A stretch of 64,000 bases of DNA. Origin: Acholoe squamosa. Lineage: Eukaryota; Annelida; Polychaeta; Phyllodocida; Polynoidae. Positions 11,670 through 23,754 of this stretch are shown in pieces (within the stretch, counting starts at the first letter, position 1; each line of letters starts with the position of its first letter). Made by a program: the position numbers and the translations under genes. Under the pieces are notes generated by a model that was not told the origin of the DNA, did no database searches, and saw only the letters and a program-made list of their open reading frames with translations. The stretch covers positions 18,748,641-18,812,640 of the forward strand of contig OX439044.1 in assembly GCA_949317995.1 (NCBI GenBank), in the 5' to 3' direction.

Positions 11670-12402
11670 CACTGAAAACCTACAGGATCCAGAACTCGTA
11701 ATACTGACGACTTTAGATCCTCAGGTTGACAATACCCAAAACTACAGCTTTAGGTCGTCAGGGGGTCGTCATAGGTGACGACTTTAGGTCGTCAGTGACC
11801 ACCTAAGGTCGTCACTGTCGCCACCCTTGACAGCCATTAACCTGGGTAGAAATTAAAGATATTCTAGTATTGTCTTTTCCAACTTCCAATTATCCTTATT
11901 GTAAAGTCCCCTCACTCATAAATCGGCTTTATTGACAGAGGGGGGGGGGTGGATTCCTAATCCACTATCATGTGTTTAGTTGAACATTAATATGTAGTAC
12001 AGTGTGAATACACTGATCTACTATAAATGAGGACTTATAATCTAGCACTAGACGTAAGAGAGGTGTCATTACCTAAATGCTCTATCCCTTTTTTTATTAT
12101 TTCTACAGAACATTCTAATCTTTTTACAAGTATGTTGTACCAAATGATACTCATCTTCCCCTTTTCATAAAAGAATATACAATGAGTACAATTCATATAT
12201 TTGAGCCAGTATATACCCAAGGTATCATCAGATATGTCACAGAAATGCATAGTGGGGGCATCTTATGGTACAGAGACAAACTAATGGTAAAGCCAAGGTG
12301 GTCAGTATGATGACTTAGGGTAGTCATGAAGGCCTGACGACACTCTGACGACCCTAAACTCATCATATATGACGACCTTGCAATAACGGCATGTTTTCAG
12401 TG
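11670..12402. mobile_element. MITE candidate, CACTGAAAAC termini
   Basis: CACTGAAAAC at 11670-11679 is repeated inverted as GTTTTCAGTG at 12393-12402. Just inside each end lie clusters of GACGAC/GTCGTC words (about 11705-11815 and 12335-12380) in opposite orientation. A run of ten G lies at about 11941. No protein is encoded and no target duplication is obvious. Confidence 0.5.
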
Positions 12403-12799
12403 AAGTGAGTCCCACTCAGTGTTACTCATGTGCTATTTCTGGAAGTGCATGGTGACTCAGTTCGGGGGATGAGCAGCTCAGTCCCTCTCTGTTTAGATCC
12501 AGTCTAATCCAGAGTAGGAGGAGGCAGCTGCTCTCAGGAATGAGTCACCTGGGCAGGTGAGGGTCACCTGGGCAGGTGAGGCTAAAAATAGCATATGATA
12601 TCATGTCTTCCAGTGGGGATCCGCAGGTGGGACCTGGGGGTACTCACTGGAGAAGGACGGGGGTGAGTGAGTCACTCACACTGTCAGGTTAAAAATAGGG
12701 TAGCCTTGGGTTCTACAGGGGGAAGCTTGGTCAGCTTGGTTTGAATATGTCGCTGATAATTATAATACATAGAATAGTCCATTGACAATAGATAATATG
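12403..12799. other. Unassigned DNA with a short tandem duplication
   Basis: TCACCTGGGCAGGTGAGG is present twice in a row at about 12543-12581. Otherwise no feature is seen. Confidence 0.4.
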
Positions 12800-13034
12800 C
12801 ACTGTAAAAAAAAGCCACCGAAAGAACGACGGATTTCTCGTCCTAAAGTTGCCAGAAATCTGTCGTTATTTTCACAGAGATATTGTTATTTTTACTGAGA
12901 TTCCTTGTTAAACCACACTGCCACCTGGGGCTTCTTGTAAAAGAAACACATTGGCTCTCAGTTATACAATTATGATGGTTCACTGTTCAGTTTTACAAGG
13001 ATCCCTGGTAGATTCAACAGTTGTTTTTACAGTG
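12800..13034. mobile_element. Short MITE, CACTGTAAAAA termini
   Basis: CACTGTAAAAA at 12800-12810 is answered by TTTTTACAGTG at 13024-13034. It is 235 bp long and non-coding. This terminus type is frequent in animal MITEs; the superfamily is not determined because no clear target duplication is present. Confidence 0.5.
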
Positions 13035-14285
13035 TGGGCAAAGTCGGTGAACAGAATAACGAATACAAGCTTTCATCTCCATCTGAGGTGTCTCTCTTAT
13101 TAACTTATTGTGAGGAATGAATGAGAAACGTCTTAAATCAAAATGGGTCGCTATTCAGAAAAGCACATTATAGTTGTGCAATGTTCCTAATGAGGGGTTA
13201 ATATAACCTGATAAGAGGCAAAGTTCCCATCAAAAGCTGTTTGCAATAGGTATCAAAATATAGAGATGCTAAATTTCTACATGGTTTGAATTAACTTGAG
13301 TAGCTTCATTGATAGGAGTACTGATATGATAGGTAGCCTCGAAAGAGGCTTTCTGCTGGAACAACTTCTCGGGATGCATGTGCTTGGATTGTGTGTGTCT
13401 ATATATAATGTCGTAGTTAATCAACTCGAAATTTATAATAAGTCCGCTATCTCATAAAGAATTTTTTTAAAGTTGTCACAAGTGATAATGATTGTAGGTC
13501 ATTATTCATCAGGCTTCACTCTGATAGAGGCAAGTGCTATCGATGGCCGCTGGGTATTCTTGAGCTCACTCTCCTATGCACCCAGTACAGTCAGTATAAA
13601 TCTGAACTTTTGAGTTCTTTATCAAAAGCATTGGTGTCCTTCAGGTTCTTATCTCATCAAGGAGTTTGATTCCTCTGTAGAGCACTGATCTCTGGTAGAA
13701 CGTAGTCCATGGACATTAATCTTCACATGTCTGTCTCCCCTGCTCCGTGGGTGAACAGCAGGACATATGCATCACCCTCTAATGCCTTCTTTTAGTGTTC
13801 GCTGCCGTTTGCTTATGTTGTCGATTATTTGAGTGTTAGGCATAAAGTGGATCAGTGCCCATCTCTAGTTGGTTCTTCTTAATGCAGATATTAGGAACTC
13901 TGTAGACCCACCGCAGTCATTTGGGTTTCTGATTCCTGGCACTGCATGTGTAAAAGCTGAGGTAGTCCAAAGTGGTTTAATCATAATCTTGTAGATTCAA
14001 GGACTCACATCGCAGCTTGTTGTCAATTGCATTTCTTGACGTTGTTGGTATGCTAGTTTACTATCAGCCTCTCGTTGATACCCAGGTAGTTGAATATCTT
14101 TGTAGTAAATAACACTGCATTCTCCATTGTGATATCCAATTGATGTATATGCTCAGTGTTATCTTCTTTTTTGACACCGAACTACATCATCATACATTTC
14201 TCTAGACTAGACTCACCCATCACTGGTAGCCCATAATATAATATAGATTAGATTAAAAGAAAACACTCTAGTTATCCCAGACTAT
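13035..14285. other. Unassigned DNA
   Basis: AT-rich sequence with stops in all frames and no recognised feature. Confidence 0.4.
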
Positions 14286-14297
14286 TTTAACTGCTTA

Positions 14298-14335
14298 CCC
14301 CCCCCCAAAAAAAAAAAAAAAAAGAAAAAAAAAGA
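14298..14335. repeat. Homopolymer tract (C run, then A run)
   Basis: A run of nine C is followed by a long, nearly pure A tract ending in AGAGAGAAG. It could be the A-tail of an old retroposed copy or simple slippage; no body of a SINE or LINE is recognisable next to it. Confidence 0.5.
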
Positions 14336-14888
14336 GAGAAGCATTTTCTTTATCTGGTAGGTTATATATAGGCTTCAACAGTAAAAAATAACATATTTTA
14401 GTACCAGCGATCCAATAATGGGGTTCAGTATAGTGTCATAAAATCAAATATGACTTTGATAAGAAACACTGTTCACTGTACACATTAAACAACAGTGCTA
14501 ATTTAGATGGAACAAAGGCACACATTCGATTTCCAATGGCCAGTGGCCAGACACATAGAGAATCCTAGATATAGGAGCAGCTCCAGCAATAAAGAGACAT
14601 GGAGGTAGTTATTAAGTACAGTCAGATAATTAGCACGTGGGGAGTTGGGTGGAACATTTAGGAGTGGTTGGGGGAGGTTTGTATTGAGGCAGAAACATGG
14701 ATCCAGCAAGCAGTGGAGGAAGCTAACCTTAGCCTCAGGACAGGTGCACCACAGAACCACCAGAACCAGCACCACCAGCGTTCTGCATAAGACCACCTGG
14801 AAGCACCACCAACTGCCTGAAGGCCCCTTCACACACTGTCACCTCTCTGAGGGCCACAACTGGCCCCAGGCGATCCCACAATGAGCCC
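14336..14888. other. Unassigned DNA
   Basis: Overlapping short open frames on both strands (14503-14917) reflect a stop-poor GC-richer patch. No domain recognised. Confidence 0.35.
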
Positions 14889-14975
14889 CGCCCCACCGTC
14901 AGGCCACACTGGATCAATACACTTGGGTGGGGGCCCCACCATCAGGCCACACTGAATCAATACACTTGGGTGGGG
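14889..14975. repeat. Two-copy tandem duplication of about 43 bp
   Basis: The segment starting GCCCCACCGTCAGGCCACAC is followed at once by a near-identical copy differing at only a few bases, so the duplication is recent. Confidence 0.7.
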
Positions 14976-15659
14976 TGGGTGGAGGAACAGAAAAAGAGAG
15001 AAAACACAATGGGAAATGAAAATAATGATAAAGGCATTACAATGAGGAACGAGACTGGTCGGTCTCAATGGGGGTCATCAGAGGTGGAAATATCTCTCTG
15101 GAGAAATGAATTTCAACTGGTTGTGATGCGTTATGCCATTGGTAGACAGTGATTAAAAAGTATGACCCACGCTAAGCTACTGTATGAACTATAAAGCTCC
15201 CATAGTCCAGTTTGATATAAATGAGGGGATGTATAGCTGAACGGTATATTGTTTTTATATCTGGGCGTGTTCATCTCTTTTAAAATGGGTCCTTTTCACA
15301 TCAACATAGGATCGATGTTAATAATGCCTGTATCACGCACTACCAGAACACAAATGCCATACTTACTTGCTCACTCGATCTAGTTAATGGACTAGCGATC
15401 CATAAAGATAGACAGCCAGTGGTAGTATATATGACACAGTTCCATAGAGTAAAATAGAGACCTTTTAGGGTACCCCCATTTTCAACCAACCACGTAATAT
15501 TGGTACCTTGAGTATGTGGATGGCCTAGTGGTCTGCAACTTAGGGTAGGTATGCTGCAATGCTTTTCAGAGACTAGGACTGGATGTTGGATGAGTAGGTG
15601 GAGGTGGGAGTGCTATCTTAGTGTCTCACATTCATAGACAAAAGCACACAGCCTGATTT
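14976..15659. other. Unassigned DNA
   Basis: No feature I can support before the inverted repeats of the DIRS-like element begin. Confidence 0.4.
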
Positions 15660-15663
15660 ATAG

Positions 15664-15915
15664 TCAGACTAATTTATAATGAAGTCTGACGGCAATCAGG
15701 CTGAATACTGACCGTTTGTAGGTATGAGCAGGCTTAGGGTATAAATATGCTGAGACGGATGTGACTCGTAATTAATTCAACACTTTTTTCTTGAGTATTA
15801 TTATCCCGTGAATTTGGTGGGAAGCTAACGTAAATGAGTGGGTGGGCCTGCTCATTCACACAAACAGTGTGTATTCAGCCCAATTACAGTCAGACTTCAT
15901 TATAAATTAGTCTGA
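15664..15915. repeat. Inverted repeat at the 3' end of DIRS-like element A
   Basis: The arm at 15664-15710, containing CAGACTAATTTATAATGAAG, is the near-exact reverse complement of 15871-15915. The loop between them contains the 15726-15767 segment that is complementary to the far end of the element. Confidence 0.75.
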
Positions 15916-15960
15916 ATTTAAATTGGCCTGTATACCCTGTTTGTTTGGAGCAGGCTTATT

Positions 15961-16950
15961 TTAACTCATTCGATAATATAACTCAAAGGACGGTATCCAT
16001 TTATTCATTTGTTTTAGCCTCAGTTTGACAGCAATACAATTTTTGATTTTGATAGTTGTGACTTGGGGCAGTTTTTCTTCCTCCAGGGGTCTGTTATAGA
16101 ACCTGGCAAAGGTATGTCTCTTCCACCCCGCAGACACCATGATATCATTAATAGGGAGGTTTTGTCTGGCTGCAGCGCTTGTTGCTGCATGCCTTAAGCT
16201 ATAGGGTCCATAGTCAGAGTCAATGCCTGACTCTGTAAGGGTAAGCCTTACCAACCTGGAATTTGTTTTAGGGCTTGCCCTTTTTACCGGTTATTTGATG
16301 GTACCAAATACCTGAGGATGTGCCGACTGTGTTTCCTCTTTGTTCATGTACACCAGTAGGTGTCTCTCATTCTCAAATTTATCCATCCTGAGGATCGTTT
16401 GATTTTAAGTTCTGGGAATACTTAATGTGCACTGTATTATCCCCAAAGGTGATGTCCCTTCTAAGCAGGGATAAAGTACCCTGTAGTCTCTGGCCTGTTG
16501 CCAATAAGAACAATACCATGGTCCTTCTTGTCAATCTATCGAGCGTCAGGTCTGCTATCCAACCCCATCCAGTCATGTGGTGTAAACCTGCATAGGATCC
16601 CAAATGGTCTCATATGCCTCCCCTGGGGGGTTTTCAACTCTCACCCCTTTTAGGAATCTAGAGATTTCTGGGTGTTCTCCCAGTGGCATGCCTTCCAGCC
16701 GGATAAAGCATGACAAGAAGGACCTTGTGGTATTAGGATACTGTAGCCTACCCCTGTATTGAAAATGTGAACGAGAAAGTTAAAACAATTGTTTGAACTG
16801 TTGCTTTACCAAATCAATGTCATTTTCCACCTTTTGGCTGCTGTTTCGTATGCCGACTTAGTGGACTTTCTTAGGGAGGCTAGCATGATGTTACATGCTC
16901 TATCAGTGTAATGGAGGTGTTGTGTATGTATCCTTTTTAGAGTGGGATGG
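15961..16950 (-). pseudogene. Tyrosine recombinase region of DIRS-like element A
   Basis: In DIRS retroelements this enzyme integrates a circular DNA intermediate, in place of a DDE integrase. The N-terminal core-binding part is suggested by LASLRKSTKSAYETAAKRW (about 16870). Box I is suggested by LFLLATGQRLQGTLSL (about 16500). Box II and the catalytic tyrosine region are suggested by YSLRHAATSAA and AGWKRHTFARFYNRP (about 16100-16200), a wording very typical of DIRS recombinases. It lies directly downstream of the RNase H part, as expected. The region is interrupted and is a relic. Confidence 0.75.
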
Positions 16951-16979
16951 CGATCAGCTTCATCCTGTTTGCCATTGGG

Positions 16980-18760
16980 AAGTCCATTTGGCCTTTGGCC
17001 GTCCACCTTAGGAAGTTGTCGTTGACTGGGAGTATCAGCCTTCTCTGGTACCTTTTTAGCTGTGTTAGCATTATGAACCAGGGCTGTGTCCTCCAGTATG
17101 GTGCTATGAGGATTCCGGTTGGTGCATCTTGGTTTATCTTCCTCAGGACTCTGCCAATGAGACCAAAGGGTGGAAATATTAGGGCATTTTTACATGTCCA
17201 ATTGATAGAGAAAGCATCGATGGCAAAGGCTAGGTCACAATGGTTCAGAGATACAAAGTTACAGCACACATGGTTTTCTGGGGATGTAAAGAGGTCTATC
17301 TTGGGCTTACCAAAGGCAGAGAAGATTTTCTCCCTTGTGGTAAATGTTAGAGCCCACTCTGCTGAGAGCTCTGGAGACCCTATCTGCATTCACATTTTCA
17401 CTTGTTGGTACGTAAGACAAGTGGAATGTAATGTCCAGGGACCAGGCTTCTCTGAATCCACTCTCAGTGACCTCATTGCATGCCCATGAACTGGTGGATT
17501 CACCCTTCTTCAGGCAACTAATGGCTTCCTGAACTGTATGAAGGTGTAATAATTATATACAGCTAAGATCTCTTTGATGTTTATGTTTTTCTGGACTAGT
17601 TCTGCACAGAACTTCTCCCCATAATGGATATCATTTTCCATTATGTGGCAACCCCAACTGGTATCTGATGCGTCTGTGTACACTGTGACTTCTGGGGTTT
17701 TCTCATCATATTCTCTAGCAGATGAGGGCAAGATATCCATCCACTCTCTCAGGTTAGATTTGATCTCCCTGTTCAAGTACATGTACTTATCATATCTGCC
17801 ACCTGTAATGCTCTAATTTTGGCAATTTGCAGGCGTTTTATTAGAACTTTTGCAGCAGGGTTGGCTGGGTCTGTTGCTGCTAGCCTTCCCACTATACTAG
17901 GGAACTTTCTGATAGGAATTTTGTGCAGGCCTTTCAGTTCCTCTACATCTTTGAGCAATTCAGCGACTTTACTTTGTGGTATTGTGAGGGTTAGGTCTTT
18001 GGTATGGATAACAAATCCTAGGTAGTCAATCACTTTTGTTGGTTGTAGCACAAACCTTTTAAAGCTAATAGTAAACCCTGCCACCTGTAGTACCTACAAT
18101 GTGTGATTGACTGCCTCAGATACTTGTTGAGGTGAGTCTGCATAGATCATTGTGTCATCGATTTAAAACACTAAGTTTACCCCAAATTAGATCTAAGATA
18201 GCCCATCAGTGCTTTCATAACCCTGGTAAAAAGTCTAGGGCCTGGTGAGTAGCCATTGGGCAGGCAGGTAAACCTGTATCTTTGTCCATGGTACTGTAAT
18301 TGCAGCAGGCTCCTGTCTCTCAGTTTTACCCCCAAGGCAAAGTATGCTTGAAACACAAAAGCAGTTCTTGGGCAATATTCTCATGACATTCATCAGATGA
18401 TCCATTTTGAAGTGTTTGTATTGTGTGTACTTGTTCAAACTGGATACGTTTAGAATGGGTCTAAATGATCCATCTGATTTATGCCTGAGGAACATATGTG
18501 ACACAAATGCCCTGTCAGAAGGGAATACCTTTTTAATTATGTCATTTCCTAACAGTTTTTGGATCTGTTCTCCCAAGATTTTATCTTTTCCGGGTCAGTA
18601 CAAGCAGAGTCCGGTATTGCGTCTTGTTTTGGTATGGAATACACACTCCTATATCTAGGATCTATGGGTAGGCCCTTTACCATGTCCAATGCCCATTTGT
18701 CAAATGTAAACAAAGTCCAACTGTTGGCACACCTGGACACACCGCCACCTCTGAATTTTA
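16980..18760 (-). pseudogene. Reverse transcriptase-RNase H region of DIRS-like element A
   Basis: Copies the element's RNA into DNA and degrades the RNA strand. FLRHKSDGSFRPILNVSSLN (about 18450) is the reverse-transcriptase finger region, and a DDTMIYAD-type catalytic motif can be read near 18140-18170. The thumb follows (about 17780-18080), then RNase H with VTVYTDASDTSWGCHI (about 17660). The DIRS-typical extension DLFTSPENH and AFPPF-like stretch follow (about 17100-17350). The region is broken in several places. Confidence 0.75.
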
Positions 18761-18779
18761 CTGACTCAGAAAAGTCAAT

Positions 18780-19600
18780 AGGTAGAGTATTACTTACTTT
18801 TACTTTCTTTTGTGCTTGCCACCTGCATTCTGTCGGCTGTAGCCTCTTCCGCCCTAGTTCTGTTTGTCGTTGTAGCTGTTGTTGTGGTGGTGGCGTCCCC
18901 TGCCCCCCTAGTTGTGTTGGCGGTACCCGCCTCCTCTGTGGTGGCTGTGTTGTTGTTGGCTCCCTCTGTTGTCTGGGTGCTTCTTCTTGTAGCCTGAGCG
19001 ACTCTGGCCGTCATTGTTCTGGTACCTGGCCCCTTGTTGGTGATGATTGTGCTGGCCGTGGTGGGATGGGTAATTTGTTGTGTGGCCCCTCCCCTGGCCG
19101 CATTGGGAGTATCCCTGGTCCGGGTTCCTTGACCTGCCAGCATTGCTGTGGTCATTCTACACCATCTCCTTGAAGATTTCATGCACCTTATGGCGGGACG
19201 TGACCTCATTCTTTAAATTGTCGCCTAAAAAGAACTGGAAACCCTGTTTGTTATTTTCTTTGGCCAAAGCATAAACAGAGCCAGCTGTGTTCTGACTGAG
19301 TAGCTCCCTTCTGCTGTCATTGTTTTTCCATGAAGCTCGCGCTATGAGCTGCAATGCCATGGTGAGGTGTTCTGCTATCCCTGTGGGGTTTAGCTGCCCA
19401 CCTCTGTCAATGATGCCCAGTACAGCGAGTATTGGCCCGGCTGCAAACTGTAGTGACTTGAAGTGAGCATCTCGAGCCTCTGTTTTCTCCTGTTCATCCA
19501 GTACATCCTGGTTTATGTGTGTCTTATGTAGTACCTCCAGGTTTTCTGGCCTGGGGTACAAGTCATACATCTCCCCAGTTTGTTTTTTGTTCATAGGGTT
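18780..19600 (-). pseudogene. Gag-like block of DIRS-like element A
   Basis: A structural-protein candidate upstream of the reverse transcriptase. The best-preserved part (about 19157-19594) begins MNKKQTGEMYDLYPRPENLE and is helical in character with no enzyme motif. It is followed by a low-complexity Gln/Gly/Arg/Asn-rich tail (about 18790-19150), which on the opposite strand gives a misleading Cys/Gly/Val-rich open frame. Assignment as gag rests on position and composition, not a recognised motif. Confidence 0.55.
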
Positions 19601-19609
19601 GAGGTTGAG

Positions 19610-21460
19610 GTCCCGTCAACACTGGCCTCACAGGACATGGCTAGCTCCCATGGCATCCTCAAGACTCAGGATGCTGTCCTCATGACACAGGACACCCTGT
19701 GTACTGGGATATATTAGTGTCGTCATATATCACTGCCAGAAAAACACCAGGAAAACTATAACTAAAATGTGATTTTTATGTTAAATTTTAGAAATATTTT
19801 GTTTACATGAACTTCTACATACAAGGCTCATCTAGTCAAATCTGCCAGATCTAAGGTACCCTATCTTGAATAACAGAGATATATTGGGTTTACCTAAATA
19901 CCAAAATCGGTACCTTCCAAACACGTCCCTCATGCACCCTTGCTGGTATAGGATATGGCAAGATTAAATCACCATCAATCCCCCAAAAAAAAACGAATAG
20001 AAGAATACTCCAGTAAACTCCCACAGTAGCATATCATATACATGTGTAAAGTGCATTGCCTGAGTCTGAGAAGCCACTGTCATATAACTTTGTAGCTCAT
20101 ATAACTTTGTACTCTTTGTAAATTCACTTCAAAAGCCCCCCCCCCTTCCCTTCTCCAATAGTCTGGCCTGAGAGGAAAAGCTGTGAAAATGCTACCAAGG
20201 CAGGTATAGTCTAAGGGGACAGGGGGGAGGGGGTAGTCAGGGAAGGGGGGAGGGATGATAGGGGCATCCCCAGCACTGAGGACACAGTTCTCAAGACAGT
20301 GCGTCCTTTCTTTCCAGTAGGGGCTCAGACCTGTTAATATGATAAGGTGTCTAATCAGTATCAATTTAAATTAAACTGATTGCCTCTGAGCTCCTCCAAT
20401 GGGGTGTGGCTGAGGCTGGGCAGTGTGGCGCTGCATGTGATGCTGCATGTGGGTTCACTGACCTCAGGTCAGTATCTTTGATCTTAGCTCAAAACATGTT
20501 GCTATTCTGTCACAATGCACCTCACATGTCGACGGCTATTGCGTAACCGATCCGACCCCCCAATAAAATTTGTCTGATATCCCTTCATGTCGGGATGAAA
20601 GCTGTTTTATGAAGTTGACTGCTGCTAGGTGGTGCGCAGTTTTCTGGCCCTTGTACCAACAATGTTGGTGCCGGGCCTCCTGTGTTCGCCCCGGAGCCTT
20701 CCACCCCAAGCTTGGCTGGGCTGGGGGCTTGCCTCTCCTGGGGCGTCCACTCATCCATCGTGCCTGCTCAGGTTCAGGACTAACCTGTTTCTTTGTACGG
20801 CCTAAGATTGAATGATAGTCCCTGGATCATGGTGTGTACTAAGAACTTGATGCCCTTGTTTATCTATAAATTTCCCTTACTTTCTTATCAAAATTCACAA
20901 TAGGTAGCAAAGGTCTATATTTTACACATACACTTTTTACAGAACTAAAATCTATGAGAAATGGCTATATTTACAATCTTCCCCAAAGTCTTGCTATATT
21001 AAAATTGATTTGCTAATTTTTTTTTGTTTAATTTGCTGATAAATATGAACCCACAAGATCAGAGAATACATAAATGCCTACAAACTGACGTTTTCATTTT
21101 AGCTAAGTGCTGTTTAATAAGGGAGTAAATGTATCATTTAATGTAAATATAAGTACCAAATGGTGGAGAGATTTCACAATCCCACCTTTGACCCCAATAA
21201 TATATGCACAAGAAAGGTGTCATAGTCCAGTGACCAGGGCTCTGACTGGGCTATACACCTGTAGAAGTGAGTGTCATGGTCCAGTGCACACACAAGGGTA
21301 CTAAGATCCCAGTACATCCTAAGACTATGCATGATATCAGAATCTTAGTACAGACTAAAATCAGACTGTTGTACTATGATCCTGGTGTGTCCCAACAAGA
21401 TATTCCCGCCCCCAACCTGTGCTGGGTCCGGATGAGGTCTGTTCAGCAGGTCAGTGTAAA
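19610..21460 (-). other. Leader region of DIRS-like element A, unassigned
   Basis: Between the gag-like block and the right-end repeat no protein family is recognised. Open frames of 60-95 codons overlap on both strands. A short duplicated phrase GTGTCATAGTCCAGTG/GTGTCATGGTCCAGTG lies at about 21216-21285. Part of the stretch may be inserted unrelated DNA. Confidence 0.4.
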
Positions 21461-21470
21461 CACAAGTGAT

Positions 21471-21540
21471 GAGTCACATCTGTCTCAGCGTATTTATACC
21501 CTAAGCCTGCTCCACACAAACAGGGTATACAGGCCAATTA
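21471..21540. repeat. Right-end complementary repeat of DIRS-like element A
   Basis: This segment, centred on TACCCTAAGCCTGCTC, is complementary to two separate left-end blocks. Its first part matches 15726-15767 and its second part matches 15921-15958; the two blocks share GAGCAGGCTTA at the junction. Such joining of terminal blocks in a complementary region is characteristic of DIRS elements. Confidence 0.7.
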
Positions 21541-21545
21541 CAGAG

Positions 21546-22270
21546 AGGGTGGGCGCAGAGGAACAGACCAGCCAAAGTAACGGTACCCAGGCCGCTTCTA
21601 TACCGCCAATAGTAATTATGGACTGCTATCGTACGTGGCCGGGGAAGCAGGCGTGGGGGCCCGGGGGGATATTGATTCATACAAAACATCCCAAGGCGGA
21701 ATGCATGGCTGGCCAATAATTACAGCACATATGAAAGTTTCTGGGAACACCCTGCCTGCAAACCATCTTGGCGGCTCATCCTACTGACTAGAATACAGCC
21801 AGCTGCCAATCCACACACTGCAAATACCTTCAGCCTACTCTGACCACACCCAACCCTCCAAGCACCCTGTATCTGGATAGGTAAATACACCTACCTACCT
21901 TAACCCATATGAACCATTTACACCAATATATCTGTCAAATAAGAAGGGGAGGATTTTGTAAATTATTATTGCATCACTAGGCTACAAGTGTACACAGGAG
22001 AAGTCCCACAGATAATATGAATATAACACCCAGTTCTGGTAGTATCTTTATTAGGTACACCTCCACAAGGATGTCTAATTGTGGCGGTCAGTTAAGGAAT
22101 ATCAGATTAGGAATGTAGATTATTTCTCCTCTGTCAGAAATGTGAAATAGGGGACCTAATTAATATTTTGCACACCATAACTTAATCTACTTCAACTAAA
22201 ATGTTATTTCCAACACATGTATTATTGCTCCTTCACAGAAACTGAGGCAAACATGCTGCCCCTTTGGACC
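21546..22270. other. Unassigned DNA between the two DIRS-like elements
   Basis: No feature I can support. Confidence 0.4.
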
Positions 22271-22656
22271 CTGAGACCTGTTTCACCAGCATTATTTAAG
22301 ATAAATCTTTCCACTCTATGAGTGTCCACTTAAGATCAGTCATTTGGGAATGACTACAAGTGTTTCAGAAGAAGCTGTTACTCATATTGTAACATAAGGG
22401 CAGTAATCAAGATCAGTTGTAATGTCCCTCACAGGCCAATTATCCAGCTAGTAAGATTGATCACCTGGGTGAAGAATATGGCTTTACCTCATAATTTCCA
22501 TTTAATACATGCCTAACTTCATGCATTAGTAAATGTTGTGGACTTGCATTTGTCGATAGGATTTTTCACATTTATATGTACCCTCAACCTTCTACATAAA
22601 TCAGCTACTTTATGTTTGTCACCATTACATTGATCCTGAGACCTGTTTCATAAGCA
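22271..22656. repeat. Dispersed repeat blocks next to DIRS-like element B (left side)
   Basis: Block a (22271-22392, starting CTGAGACCTGTTTCACCAGC) recurs in the same orientation at 26521-26645. Block b (22561-22632) recurs at 26363-26440. A second short start of block a (about 22637-22656) follows block b and runs into the inverted repeat at 22657. The two blocks therefore flank element B on both sides in direct orientation. Confidence 0.65.
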
Positions 22657-22990
22657 TTTTTATAATTATACAAGACTTACCTCTCTCCTAAGTTGAAGTA
22701 GAATTGTAGTTATTCCGAGGGAACCCGTGGGGTTCAGGGGAATAGACAAGAGGTGGAGACACCCATGCTCAGTCAGTCCTTAAGAGCCTGGAGGGGGTGA
22801 ATTAAATTAAAGACTAATAATACAAGATGTACTCTCTTCTGATTCTAATAAAGTTACTAGCTGAAGTAGAAGGTAAGCTTACGGGGTGGTGAGGGAGGGC
22901 GTCTATTCCCCTGAACCCCATGGGTTCCCTCAGAATAACTACAATTCTACTTCAACTTAGGAGAGAGGTAAGTCTTGTATAATTATAAAA
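22657..22990. repeat. 90-bp inverted repeat at the 3' side of DIRS-like element B
   Basis: The left arm (22657-22747), containing CTCTCTCCTAAGTTGAAGTA, is nearly the exact reverse complement of the right arm (22901-22990). The spacer is about 150 bp. A third, partial copy of the GGGAACCC/GGGTT/GGGAAT inner part lies at about 22990-23027. This is probably the terminal or complementary region of the retroelement. Confidence 0.75.
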
Positions 22991-23066
22991 TTATTCCTTG
23001 GGAACCCCCAGGGTTGCCGGGAATCAATAAGAGCTTCAGAGATTAACTTTCACCCCTGGATTTCTG

Positions 23067-23754
23067 TTACTCTATGCAATTCTGCCTAGAGAGGCTCTGT
23101 CGAGTTATGGCCTCATAAGGGGAGATGAAACTAATGAACAATTGTTTCTCCCCAGTCTTCAGGCGTAACTTCCTGGTCCTATCCAGGTACTCATTTAGGC
23201 AAGCCACCTCGCAGAGGCTGGGTTCTTCCGCGATGGCCCTCAGAATTAGGGAGTCCAGTGGGTCCCCAAGCATGTTGTGCTTCAAGAGCGACTTCTGGTG
23301 GAAAATGACATAATCATCTTCCCTTTCTCTCTATAAAGAGACCCATGATGGTTTGGCCTCTTTGTGCTGTTATCAAGAGTAAAAGCATCGACAACTTGAA
23401 GGACAAACAGCTTGTGGGATAGCTTAGAGTTCTCTTCCCAACTAGTGACTTTATGTACATCCCCGAACGTGTCATATTTGGGCTGTGGTGGATTACGCTC
23501 ATATCACCCTTGAGAACTAGACATTTATTTTTTTGCTGACAGACAGAGTTGTTTTCAAACAATGGTAGGAGAGCTGATAGGGCACACCATGCTATGTTTA
23601 TAGCACTGTAGCTGTAACCTTCTTTCTGTAATTCCTTAAGAAACCTACGAATTTCGGGTATAGTAGGCCCTAAGGTAGGGAATTTTTTGCTCTTTACAAA
23701 ATTCACACCGACGGATGTAGTGTCAAGTGTTGTACCACTCTTCTGACCAGACAT
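23067..23754 (-). pseudogene. Tyrosine recombinase region of DIRS-like element B
   Basis: The N-terminal part reads as a helical core-binding domain (FLKELQKEGYSYSAINIAWC, about 23640). The box I-like stretch LLLLITAQRGQTI follows (about 23350). A second block beginning MKHNMLGDPLDSLILRAIAE (about 23280) resembles the middle of such enzymes. I cannot see the full catalytic C-terminus. Its position at the 3' end of the element fits the family. Confidence 0.65.

Larger units (their letters stand above)
15660..21545 (-). mobile_element. DIRS-like tyrosine-recombinase retroelement A (fossil)
   Basis: About 5.9 kb, a usual length for DIRS elements. Read on the minus strand the order is gag-like block (about 19600-18780), reverse transcriptase and RNase H with the typical downstream extension (about 18740-16980), and tyrosine recombinase (about 16950-15961). 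Inverted complementary segments lie at the two ends: 15726-15767 and 15921-15958 on the left both match, inverted, one continuous segment at 21471-21540 on the right. That is the kind of terminal plus internal complementary repeat that defines DIRS elements. The coding regions are broken at several points, so this is a decayed copy. A roughly 1.8-kb leader without recognised coding sequence lies between the gag-like block and the right-end repeat. Confidence 0.75.

Noticed and set aside
14298-14335. A-rich tract as the tail of a SINE or LINE
   Set aside because: No retroposon body or target duplication could be recognised beside it.
18559-19173. 204-codon plus-strand frame rich in Cys, Gly, Val and Ser
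   Set aside because: It is the complement of the low-complexity gag tail of DIRS-like element A and has no motif of its own.
21267-21719. 150-codon plus-strand frame
   Set aside because: It overlaps the right-end repeat of DIRS-like element A and has no recognisable domain.
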